DNA of 64,000 nucleotides, from the NCBI RefSeq assembly GCF_964204645.1, contig NC_134025.1, forward strand, positions 5,027,001-5,091,000. The letters are read 5' to 3'. A program made the translations under genes and the position numbers. This document shows, in pieces, positions 24,768-33,934 of the stretch; the first letter of the stretch is position 1; each line of letters starts with the position of its first letter. The notes under the pieces were generated by a model. It was not told where the DNA came from. It searched no databases and saw only the letters and a list, made by a program, of their open reading frames with translations. Source of the DNA: Tubulanus polymorphus (taxonomy: Eukaryota; Nemertea; Palaeonemertea; Tubulaniformes; Tubulanidae).

Positions 24768-25288
24768 TCAATTCGGGAACATTAATTGGTGAACAATGAT
24801 TCCAAAGTCGATATTCACTGCTTCTTCAGTGCTTATAATGGTGAAAAACTCAATGATTTTACTGTTTGTTCGAATGATCGATGTGTCCAATATTCTCCTA
24901 TCAGATATCACTTTCTGAAATCTCACATTCATCATCTTTTCAACAGTTTCACCGGCGTCGTATATCAGGACATTCAATTCATTTCTAACAAATATCGGCG
25001 AGTTCTCCATGTGCTCTGGTGCCAATATTTTCATGGCCGCCTGATTTCAATAGATGTTTACCGATGACACATCTACACTTGTTGCTGATGAGTATGAGTT
25101 CCCGAGGCAAGGAGCAGGATTTTCGATGCTTCGCAAACAACTCCCAGCAGCAGAATTGCCAATATTCTATAAGCAGACAACTGAAAATGAATGATATGGA
25201 ATATAGCAAAATATAAAGCCCCGTCACCCGGGAATATTTCCTCGTGATACGTGGAGTGAAATATGCGAATTTCGCCACCAAGAACCAT
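24768..25288 (-). pseudogene. Frameshifted relic resembling the N-terminus of a UDP-glycosyltransferase
   Basis: Three minus-strand frames carry consecutive pieces of what looks like one protein. The first (to a stop near 25073) reads a hydrophobic leader, then E-A-S-K-I-L-L-L-A-S-G-T-H-T-H. The second (near 25035-25072) reads I-G-K-H-L-L-K-S-G-G-H-E. The third (from about 25034 down to 24768) reads L-A-P-E-H-M-E-N-S-P-I-F and continues about 75 residues. Signal peptide, then a beta strand with an S/G-H element, a helix ending G-H-E and a V/L-x-P strand is the usual start of UGT-family enzymes. Two frame changes break it and no C-terminal half with the UGT signature follows. It could also be an exon with assembly errors. 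Assignment is from pattern only. Confidence 0.42.
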
Positions 25289-26022
25289 CTATAGGAAAAA
25301 ACGATGGCTTCGTTGAAATGCTTAAGTTAAACCTCACAAAATGTTTACAATTATTCGGAAGAAAATAATGATATGTTCTCCGACGATTGTGTCTTTGTTG
25401 TCTCCTTGTTGTATTTTTGTTGTATTAATTTTTTATGCTACAGGGATGGGTTCCGTTTTATAAAAAATAGCTTATGTTGAGTCAGATTTAAATCGCCATA
25501 CATCAACAGTCTACATGTGGATTAAAGGATTTCTCAGAGAATCAACTAGTCATCAATAATCTGCTGCCTACGCAAAAACCTCGTAATTGGACCAAAAGTT
25601 ATTCTGAACTACGAAAAATTAGTCTGACAATCTGCTGGCTGCCTACCTATTTATCGCGTTATAACAGCTGTTGTGATTGAGATTACCGTTTACACTTCGT
25701 CTGATAGGTATTCCTGAAAGGAGGCTAAAATTCTCTAAAAATTAAGGGTATGTCTTTTACTTTGTTATTTAACCTTTGGAGAACAGACCAAGTATCTTTT
25801 CACCTTTTTATGCTCATTGACTGTCATTTTTTTCGAAACATAATTCATCCCATGTCATATGAAATTCGTATAATTCTTTTACCAAGATTTTTGTTGGTGG
25901 CTTCTGCTTTCGAAGTTAGATTTCAATATGAGGTGGGGAGGCGCTTCTTAGTTCTTGCGGTTTCCTTCAGAATATTTTGAACGACCGTCCTGACTACGTG
26001 TTGAATAATGCTCTTTCAACAG
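25289..26022. other. Upstream region of the small secreted-protein gene
   Basis: No conserved frame is seen. It should contain the 5' untranslated exon and promoter of the 26.0 kb gene, because an acceptor sits 2 bp before its ATG. Confidence 0.5.
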
Positions 26023-26024
26023 GG

Positions 26025-26561
26025 ATGAAGACCGGAATTGTATTTATCTGCCTATTTATCGGAGTCATTGCAAGGAAGCATGGACTTAGTTTAAAAGGAC
26101 TTACGAGAGGTCCATCTGCTAGAAGTAGACTAAATCCGAAGCCAACAAATACGAAACAGCCACCTAAGCAAGAACGGAAATCGAAAAAAGATATTTTGCC
26201 CAAACCCAATTCCAAGATTCCGGTTTCTGCACAGCCGCAATTACCAATGTATCAGCACAAACAGAAGCCAAATCTCCAAAACATTGATCATACGATACCT
26301 AGAAGACAGCATTTCCAACCCCGTCAGACAATATTTCTCCGTAATCCCCTTGGACTATCCCGACGCCCATACCACCATCGAGTGCATCGACGTCCGGTCA
26401 TCAAACATCCGCGAATTCATCCCGAAATGTTTACACAAAGGCAGCAACAACTCAAGCGTTTCATTCCCCGCACGAAACCGAAACTACCTTCAACTGGAAA
26501 AGACGATATCAAAGGGCCAACTGGGTGTAAAAAGATCAGATCCGCCAACCCGGACGTATGA
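26025..26561 (+). CDS. Small secreted basic protein, orphan family member 1
   Basis: A single coding exon of 178 aa begins at the ATG 2 bp after a TTTCAACAG acceptor, so the leader has an intron. The signal peptide is MKTGIVFICLFIGVIARKHG or slightly shorter. The mature part begins near the motif HGLSLKGLTRGP and is rich in Lys, Pro, Arg and Gln, with one Cys near the C-terminus (T-G-C-K-K). There is no known domain. The neighbour at 27.8 kb has the same leader layout and nearly the same 12-residue motif, so the two are tandem relatives. A donor-like GAG/GTAACC overlaps the stop region and an acceptor lies near 26655, so a 3' UTR intron is possible. AATAAA is at 26802. An extracellular matrix, mucus or shell-type role is a guess from composition. 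Confidence 0.6.
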   Translation: MKTGIVFICLFIGVIARKHGLSLKGLTRGPSARSRLNPKPTNTKQPPKQERKSKKDILPKPNSKIPVSAQPQLPMYQHKQKPNLQNIDHTIPRRQHFQPRQTIFLRNPLGLSRRPYHHRVHRRPVIKHPRIHPEMFTQRQQQLKRFIPRTKPKLPSTGKDDIKGPTGCKKIRSANPDV

Positions 26562-27816
26562 GGTAACCCTTCTATCAGTTAAATCACATCGATGTACATA
26601 TATATCGATATTTGTTAATACACTCTAAACGTCTTACATTTTTTGTTGTATATAGGTAATGACTCAACCAGGACAATACCGAAAAAATTTGTAGACATAG
26701 ATTGAACCAAGATAATCTTTTGATTTCAAAGGACTACGGAGTGACCTGGATTTGAAAATTTCAAAGAAATTGATGGAGTAAAACTTCTTGTATTAGAATT
26801 GAATAAAGTCCCTTTTAAGATTTCGCCAGTACGTTGTGCCGCATGCAAGAATCGTTATTGTCTCATATTATTACAGATGTGGGTGCATTCTATCCTATAT
26901 TTTTGTTCTTCTACACCTCAAGTACTGAATCATACATATCGCAAACAGTATTTCACAGTCAGGTGTGCTTTTCGTTCCGCACGTTTAAAATGAGTGGGAT
27001 GATAATCTAATTAATAAAAAGGCACTGATAGTAGTTGACATTCAGAGTGGAAGATTACGCACGACGCCATTAATATTTCCTCTCCCAATACATTTCCACA
27101 CGCGACGGTGATCGATACAGAGAAAATACGTAACGGTTATTCATATGTTTTATTGCCAATTTGAAAAGAAGAATGTACGACACGTCATCATAAAGCAGTA
27201 CACAGAAATACATCATGAAATGACCAGAAGGTACCTTCATCAATTTAGCCACAAATTGATAACAGCACAAGGTGTAGAAGAGTTCTTTTGTTTTTTTTTG
27301 TTGCTCGTTTTGTTCGTCGGCTACTTTTCAGCTATTGTAGTTCAACAGTGTCTGCGTGAGAATGCCGCATATTCTCTTGTTATGATATATCCGACTGGAA
27401 TTTGAATGAAATAACCACCTGTAGTCATCTCAACATTGACAACCACTTCATCTTCCTTGACAGCCTCTTTATTACGTTGGAGACAGATAAATTGGATGAC
27501 GCCTTGTGGGCGCTATTCAAAAAACTTCCTTCGCCGCGCTCTCTCTCTTCGAGCATTGAAATGGATATGTTCTTTTTACTCGAGACGGTATATATGTGCT
27601 ATAAATATTCGAGTTCTTGAAATTCATGAAACATTATCACTTGATTATCATAAAGTTCTCCAAAGGTACGTATGATGAAATAGATATCGTAATATAATAA
27701 ACTTTGCAATGACACTAACTTTGGAGACGTATATAAAAGAAATAGGAAATAGGTTGACATATTTTGGTATAAGTTTATCAAATGTACAAAGTTTCACCTT
27801 GTTCATTTTTTTCCAG
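26562..27816. other. Spacer between the two secreted-protein genes
   Basis: It holds the 3' UTR of the first gene and presumably the 5' leader exon of the second. The short frames on both strands are not convincing. Confidence 0.5.
26802..26807 (+). terminator. Poly(A) signal, small secreted-protein gene
   Basis: AATAAA lies about 240 bp downstream of the stop codon. Confidence 0.5.
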
Positions 27817-29817
27817 ATGAGGATGATTTATTTCCTTTCGTTAATTTCACTCTGCGCAGCGCATGGAATAAGCCTTAAGGGCTTAAGCAGGGGACCCAGG
27901 CATAATAGCAGACCCTTCAGGAAAACAGAACTAAATGGTGTCAAGAGAAAACCTGAAAATGGTGATCGAAAAATCGTTACAAGTAGACCTAAAAGAAAAG
28001 TTGGTTTCGACGGCATGGATCATACAAAGCGACCGATTAAACTATCTAAACCTCCTTATCAGTTAGCGAAAGGAAGCGTGGATAGTAATGGAGTTAGGGT
28101 AGATAAATTCAAAGATAAAGGTGCTAATTTCAAATTGATGAAGCAACAGACAGGAGAAACCAGCCATACTTTGAAGAAAAATAAAAAGTCGAATGCTATT
28201 CCTTCGATGTCGTCGCCCTCTGCACAAAAACAGGCTCAAGCTCGAAAATTTGATAAGAAAACCAAAAATAAAAAAGATATAAGTAATCGGATGAGTCGGT
28301 CTAAGCAGAAAGCAAATGGTGTGGCACTGAATCAATCAAAGACTTCGAAACAATTACAAACATCAATCCGCAATCCAGCAGTAGTCAATACAGCTGTAAA
28401 TAACCAATTGACAGGAAATGGTATTTACTCGTTTGAAAACTTGAATTCTGTTGGTAGTCAATACGGCCCGGTTGGATACACTGTGGGAAAAGCACCAATA
28501 TCTGCTAATTATGGCCTGACTCCTACGTATAACCCGAGCGATCATAACAGTGGGACTAATATGGGCCAGAAGAATCGTAACGTCAATGCAGGCAATGGCG
28601 CCCTGTACAAGAGCAATATTGGTAAAAATGAAGAAACGCCTGATCATAATGGATACCAGATATCATCAGGTAGAAAATACCCTGGCTACGGCAACAAAAT
28701 GTATGACTATTACAGAAAATCCAACCATCAAAATGACTACCGAGGTAACGCCCCTGTACATACTGAAAACTTTAAGAGTGACCCGGGGCAAAGAAACGGC
28801 TTCGTCCCAAGGCGGCAAAATCATCATTTCTTACAACTTCGAATGGGAGGAATCTCTCGTAATAGATTTGGTCCTCCGAATAATGGCTACAGGCATACCA
28901 CGCAGATCTCTCGGGAAAGCTCAAACTACAAAAACTATCCAACCGTACGACCGGTGTCAAACCATAATCGCGAAGCCAGTGCTACAAGTGGTCCACAGCC
29001 GTTTAGCAACAGAGGTGATGGCAATCAGAGGTTAGGCCCTGATCATACGAATCAACGTTACCAACGTACATCTAATGCAAACATCGGTCAACGACCATTT
29101 CAATACAGAGGGTATGGAGATCACGGATTCGGGAGCAAGATTCCTAATCAAGTTCACATCAATAATGGAAACCCAACAGATCGTTATGGGAACCACTTAC
29201 ATAAAATTCAAACGGGCCATGCGCCTCACTATCACATTGATCCACAGTTTCGATATAGAGGGTATGGTGGCCATCGAGGATTCAGTGGTGCGGCGATTTC
29301 TCACCCACCTTACATCGATGATAAATATCGTTCTGTGAATTATCAAGCCCAAAAAGGCCAATATGATTACGGCTCTGTGAATAACCGTTTCGACGAGGAG
29401 CCACATGTACATCAAAATGCCCAAAATCTAGGACTTGACATACCTATTTTTGAAGCATTTTTCTACGGTAATGATCGTGAATCTGGTACAAACTGTAGCC
29501 TAGATTCTCCTCAACCAACGATTAGGGCTGATTTGAGTGGTATCGATGGCAAAAGTGATGGAAAACCTAACTATAACGCTCGTAACGCACCGACAAATGA
29601 AAAGGTTGCAGATTTCGATAGTTATGGTTCGCATATCGAGCCATTCGGACGTAACAGTGGTCAGGGGAATGGTGTAAACAACGTTTATGGTCACGGATTA
29701 CAGATTCCGAACGACAGCGTTAATGGGAACGACTGGATGAGGAGTGATTATTTGAATCGCTACAGAACGTATCGTCAGTGCCTCCGTGATGCTATTAGAT
29801 ATAGAATAAAGAATTAA
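27817..29817 (+). CDS. Large secreted Gly/Asn/Tyr-rich protein, orphan family member 2
   Basis: A single coding exon of 666 aa begins at an ATG immediately after a TTTTTTTCCAG acceptor; an upstream in-frame extension crosses that acceptor and is probably intronic. The signal peptide MRMIYFLSLISLCAAHG is followed by HGISLKGLSRGP, matching the 26.0 kb protein. Residues about 25-180 are Lys-rich and basic. From about 185 to 620 the protein is rich in Gly, Asn, Tyr, His, Arg and Gln, with repeats around R-G-Y-G-D-H-G-F and F-R-Y-R-G-Y-G-G-H. I see only two Cys after the signal peptide (near residues 560 and 654). No known domain is evident. The composition is typical of structural, adhesive or matrix proteins; that role is inferred. 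A stray copy of residues about 165-248 lies at 33.7 kb. Confidence 0.75.
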   Translation: MRMIYFLSLISLCAAHGISLKGLSRGPRHNSRPFRKTELNGVKRKPENGDRKIVTSRPKRKVGFDGMDHTKRPIKLSKPPYQLAKGSVDSNGVRVDKFKDKGANFKLMKQQTGETSHTLKKNKKSNAIPSMSSPSAQKQAQARKFDKKTKNKKDISNRMSRSKQKANGVALNQSKTSKQLQTSIRNPAVVNTAVNNQLTGNGIYSFENLNSVGSQYGPVGYTVGKAPISANYGLTPTYNPSDHNSGTNMGQKNRNVNAGNGALYKSNIGKNEETPDHNGYQISSGRKYPGYGNKMYDYYRKSNHQNDYRGNAPVHTENFKSDPGQRNGFVPRRQNHHFLQLRMGGISRNRFGPPNNGYRHTTQISRESSNYKNYPTVRPVSNHNREASATSGPQPFSNRGDGNQRLGPDHTNQRYQRTSNANIGQRPFQYRGYGDHGFGSKIPNQVHINNGNPTDRYGNHLHKIQTGHAPHYHIDPQFRYRGYGGHRGFSGAAISHPPYIDDKYRSVNYQAQKGQYDYGSVNNRFDEEPHVHQNAQNLGLDIPIFEAFFYGNDRESGTNCSLDSPQPTIRADLSGIDGKSDGKPNYNARNAPTNEKVADFDSYGSHIEPFGRNSGQGNGVNNVYGHGLQIPNDSVNGNDWMRSDYLNRYRTYRQCLRDAIRYRIKN

Positions 29818-30047
29818 TGACAATAGGAACCGAATGATTTAAGACGCCGTGTGCTAATGAACAAATGCGAAATCCTCAACCCAAATGCTTTCTGAGCTCG
29901 GTTGTAATTTGACGATGACAGACGTCTGTGATTCATTCCTTTTTGATCTCTTTTATTTTACGTGATGGGGTTTGATTGGGAAACAAAGACTGAAAATCAG
30001 ACTCACGACAGATGTTTCATATTTGCAACTGTTTTCCTTTGATTACC

Positions 30048-30050
<3 letters not shown>

Positions 30051-30078
<28 letters not shown>
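30051..30078. repeat. (AT)n microsatellite
   Basis: Fourteen uninterrupted AT units. Confidence 0.95.
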
Positions 30079-30083
<5 letters not shown>

Positions 30084-30546
30084 CTTTATAAGATGTTCAA
30101 AGCCAGAGCTAGACAACCAGATAGAACTAGAATTCTATTTGCGTCTACCTTATATGGTAAGATTTTTTTTGGGTTGTTTTTGTTACATTTACATTCTGAT
30201 ATCAAAGTGCACTGAAAACATTGGTGCATTAGATGGAACCAATGATCAAATAAGAAAAAAAAACTAATTCTAATCATGAATCAATTTTAATTATCCCTGT
30301 TAACATATAAAAATAATTACATAATTTGATATCGAAAATGAATGAGAACAAGCTAAATATTCGAGATAAGCACACACAGTCAACGCACATCGCATCGCAT
30401 CGCACGCAAAATGTACACCGTTCCAGATACACCAACGCGAATACAAGATTCAGAGGCAAACGTATCTCAACTCAAACCATTGCCTTACATAACTCACATA
30501 ACTCAGACAAACATACATACATACCGACATACATGCATACATACAT

Positions 30547-30690
30547 CAGGGCCGTAACAAGCATTTCAATTTTGGGGGCAGAGAAACCCGAAGAAGGGCA
30601 GTTCTATTGGAAATAACAATAATATTTGCAAAAAGACACTTTTCCAAAATTTCTTGGGGGGGGGGGCAAGGGGGGCTAGGTACGGTCCTG
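30547..30690. mobile_element. Short non-autonomous element with inverted ends, inside a CATA microsatellite
   Basis: The left end reads CAGGGCCGTAACAAGC and the right end, read in reverse complement, CAGGACCGTACCTAGC: 13 of 16 positions match. The body is 144 bp with a run of 11 G at 30656-30666. CATA-type repeat continues on both sides, so it appears to have inserted into a microsatellite. Target duplication cannot be judged in such sequence. No coding capacity; MITE-like. Confidence 0.55.
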
Positions 30691-31930
30691 TACCTTCACA
30701 TACATACACACATACATACAAACATACATACATACGCACATATATACATACATACGTAACAGTGACTGTAATACAAGATCCACTTTCTTGTAAGAATGCA
30801 AGGATAGGGAAATCCCGAATAAAATAGTCTATGAAAACTCAAAACGTCTAAGAACAGATGCACCATCCAAAAATAATTGGTTTTATTTTGTATATAAAAA
30901 TTGACTTATATATCCGGCGTTTGCGTATGTATTTTGTTGGTGGAATCTGCATCACCTGCATCTGATGACGCATTTGTTTGCTGAAATTGGTGCCTATAAC
31001 GAAAATGTTTTTGTTCAAGATGTTTAGCGCAATCTGTTTGGCAAATGGTAAACTACGAAACCCAGTTTTAATGCGACATTAACTTCATAATGATGTATCG
31101 TTAATGGGGAGAGAAAAATGTGTAAGAATGTCAATATTAGGACATTGCACAAAAAGTATCTATGCGCGTTAAATATTTGTCAAATCTTCAATCCAAGATT
31201 TCCTTTAGAAATATTTTCACATTTCAAGGGTTATAGGCTAAACTAGTAAAGCTTTTAACCCGTGACAGATTTTTAAATCCGACGTAGGGGTTTGAACTAT
31301 ATTCATCTCGACCGATAACTCATAATAATGCCATTACGGTATTTTATGAGAAAACTAAATACTATACATATATCTACAACGCCTTACAGTAACAGCAGTA
31401 TTTCTGATACATGTACTATCCTCTGATAAAATACAGTAATATATGTATATATATGTATATATACGTTATTGAATTATTATTCGCATCGTACGGTTTGCTT
31501 TGCTTTATTGAGCATTTCTTCTTTTATCCGTTTTACCGAGTCGGGTTTTAGATAATAGCATGATGATGTACAGCAGCTGGTTGCGAGCACACGAGGTAAC
31601 CTCCATCGACGGGCAAAGATACGTGTTTGCAACTATATCCCTTCCCGGTCGTGGAAACTAATGTTTACCTACACAGAAGCGCCCCTAGTCCACCTTATTT
31701 GTTCGAAATGTGTGGAAAGGATCCGTCGATAAAATGAACACGCGCAAGGGATGCTAATGGTATTACTGAAAGCTCAATTGCAGCCATTAGTGGGTGTGTG
31801 TTTCGAATATCGGAACATAATTACACCCGTGAAATTAGACCAATCGCCTCAGTTCACGTTCGGTGTATATCCGCACCTTTTTCTGTCACCTATTTGAACT
31901 ATCCTTCCATTTGATAACAAATTCCGTTTA

Positions 31931-32805
31931 CTACGTGTCGTCTTGTCCCAATTTTTTATTCAATATGGCCAACGGTCCAACACCACCCTGGAATCCTCCG
32001 CCATTTTGTTGAAACGCCCCCCTTTGGGCCGTTTCGTACAATTGTTTTTGCATCATAGCCAGGGAAATTTTGTTAGCCTGTAAGAAATCCCTCATTGAAA
32101 TCATCTCTCCGGATCCTCTACGCTCTATATCGCTATCGTACGAATCAGCATCGCCATTTGCGTCTGACGCTTTCGTTGACCTGCTAAGGTGACCAGGTGT
32201 AATTGCATTGCGCCGCGGTCGCGGTTTCGGTTTGTAACAACATCGGCAGTCCAGTTTTTTAATCAGCCAGTTAAGAAACTGTTTAATCACAATTGAGGTA
32301 ACGTTGAAAAGACTATATATACAACAGCATCCGAGTACTATAAAAATAAAATTGCCGAATCGGTACAAATGCACGTTGTCGTAATGCGCCCCCTGGCTGA
32401 CGACGTAATCTCCAAAACCGATCGTGGCGAAAGTTACAAAGCAGAAATAGATCGCTTCGAAATAAGACCAGTTTTCGACCGGGTAATACATAGCAGAGGC
32501 GCAACATGCTATCACAACTGCTCCCAGGAAGAGAATAATCATAACCCAATATACAGACGGTTTCCAGGAATCCAGGCTATCATCGTCTGATACCTGCGAG
32601 CCTCGTCTGCCTTTTGGGTCTCTGGACATGAGCCCCTTGCGTCTGAGTTCTCTTTCGTGGATGGATCGTAGAATGTACGCGAGGAAGGTGATTATTCGCT
32701 CCAAGAACAAGTTAAAAAACAGAATGGCACCGGCACAACCGAGAAATCCGTAAAATATGAGCACGATCTTTCCTGGAATCGTTCGGGGTGTCGTCATTCC
32801 AAAAC
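31931..32805 (-). CDS. Two-pore potassium channel KCNK12/13 (THIK) type: shared second exon
   Basis: This exon encodes 290 aa plus part of a split Gly codon and ends at TAG 31931. It starts after a TCATTTCAG acceptor at the second G of the first pore filter (G-F-G-M-T-T). It carries TM2 (I-F-Y-G-F-L-G-C to F-F-N-L-F-L-E-R), a basic loop, TM3 (W-K-P-S-V-Y-W-V onward, then C-C-A-S-A-M-Y), pore 2 with filter T-I-G-F-G-D, TM4 (I-Y-S-L-F-N-V) and a long cytoplasmic tail. The tail ends with G-E-M-I-S-M-R-D-F-L and G-G-V-G-P-L-A-I-L-N, both close to human KCNK13. K2P channels are dimers carrying background K+ current that sets resting potential; THIK channels are inhibited by halothane. Two alternative first exons fit it in phase. 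Confidence 0.96.
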
Positions 32806-33676
32806 CTGAAATGAGAAGAAAAGATTCAATTGGTTTTGAATAAATAAACAAACAAATAGAAATGAATTTTAATGCGACGTCATGCTTCTTCCAATAAAAC
32901 TACGCTCAATCACAAACTAGAATTCAACTATAGTTTTCTTCATTTATTGATTGAAATATTCTCCATCTTTTTTCTCTAGATCTCTGATATCTTGATCTAA
33001 ACCGGTACTTAATAATTGATTCAATTTTCAAGTTAAGTTATTGATACAACTTTTCCGAGCAATAAAATTAATATCAATATCAAAGCTGGAAAATGTGTAG
33101 ATAATAATAACCATAACAGCTGGTAAAGACAAACTGCACTGTAAGTTTTCAATATCTAGCTGTTAATTGAATTTCAAATGATCTGTATCAATTTTGTATC
33201 CGTAAGGTATACGAAGTCTTAACTTCGTTGAAAAAGTCACATTCGAGTATAAAATGATATTCGTCACCGATAGTATTCAGGTTAATTTGATAGGTTAAAT
33301 TCGAATGGTGTAGAATTCGTGTGAAACGATATACGATGGAGTAGGCGTTTGATCGTTTTCAGTTGCATCGTCACTTCGGATTTCCTTTGCTCGTATTAGG
33401 CGCTACGCGTGCAACTGCTACTTCATGGTTCCGAAAGAAAATAAATAAAAGGCAGCATTAGTTCTCAAACAACAAATTGATCGATCGTCAATCAACTGAC
33501 GTCGGGGGGGAAATTCGAGCTTTTTAGTTGAACTGATGCTCTGCTGATAAGCGTGCGTGTTATTGTGTGTCCGCGTGCTAATCGAATAAAGAACGGATAT
33601 ATCGATGATGGGTTGAAATCCAGCGAGGAATGTGAACGAAGCCTTTTTAAAAGGAAGCACTATTTTTTCTAATCCC

Positions 33677-33934
33677 TAGTTCTACTGCTATGATCGCTGA
33701 GGTTATACGTAGGAGCCAGGCCATAATAAGTAGAAATTCGTGCTTTTCCCACAGTGTATCCAACCGAGCCGTATTGACTACCAACAGAATTCGAGTTTTC
33801 AAACGAGTAAACACCATTTCCTGTCAATTGGTTATTTTCAGCTGTATTGACTACTGCTGAATTGCGGATTGGTGTTTGTAATTGTAATTGTGTTGAAGTC
33901 TTTGATTGATTCATTGCCACACCATATGCTTTCT
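33677..33934 (-). pseudogene. Transposed fragment of the large secreted-protein gene
   Basis: The minus strand repeats plus-strand bases about 28309-28553 of the 27.8 kb gene, covering the region encoding N-Q-S-K-T-S to T-Y-N-P-S-D-H. It differs by roughly 15 to 20 residues in 83 and a 6-bp in-frame gain, and the frame is still open. It has no signal peptide and no splice sites at its edges. An 11-bp direct repeat, TTTCTAATCCC, flanks it (33666-33676 and 33930-33940). It lies in the KCNK intron, so it is most likely an inert insertion. Confidence 0.75.

Larger units (their letters stand above)
29818..31930. repeat. Repeat-rich spacer between the secreted-protein and KCNK genes
   Basis: Contains an (AT)14 run at 30051-30078, imperfect CATA repeats at about 30511-30546 and 30697-30760 split by a short inverted-repeat element, and a TATA/TATG run near 31440. 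No coding frame is credible. Confidence 0.7.

Noticed and set aside
27709-27816. In-frame upstream extension (36 codons) of the large secreted protein
   Set aside because: A strong TTTTTTTCCAG acceptor abuts the internal ATG, the signal peptide starts there, and the tandem relative has the same layout.
33677-33934. Possibility that the inverted secreted-gene fragment is a KCNK cassette exon
   Set aside because: No acceptor with a pyrimidine tract before it and no donor after it; known THIK channels have nothing like this sequence.
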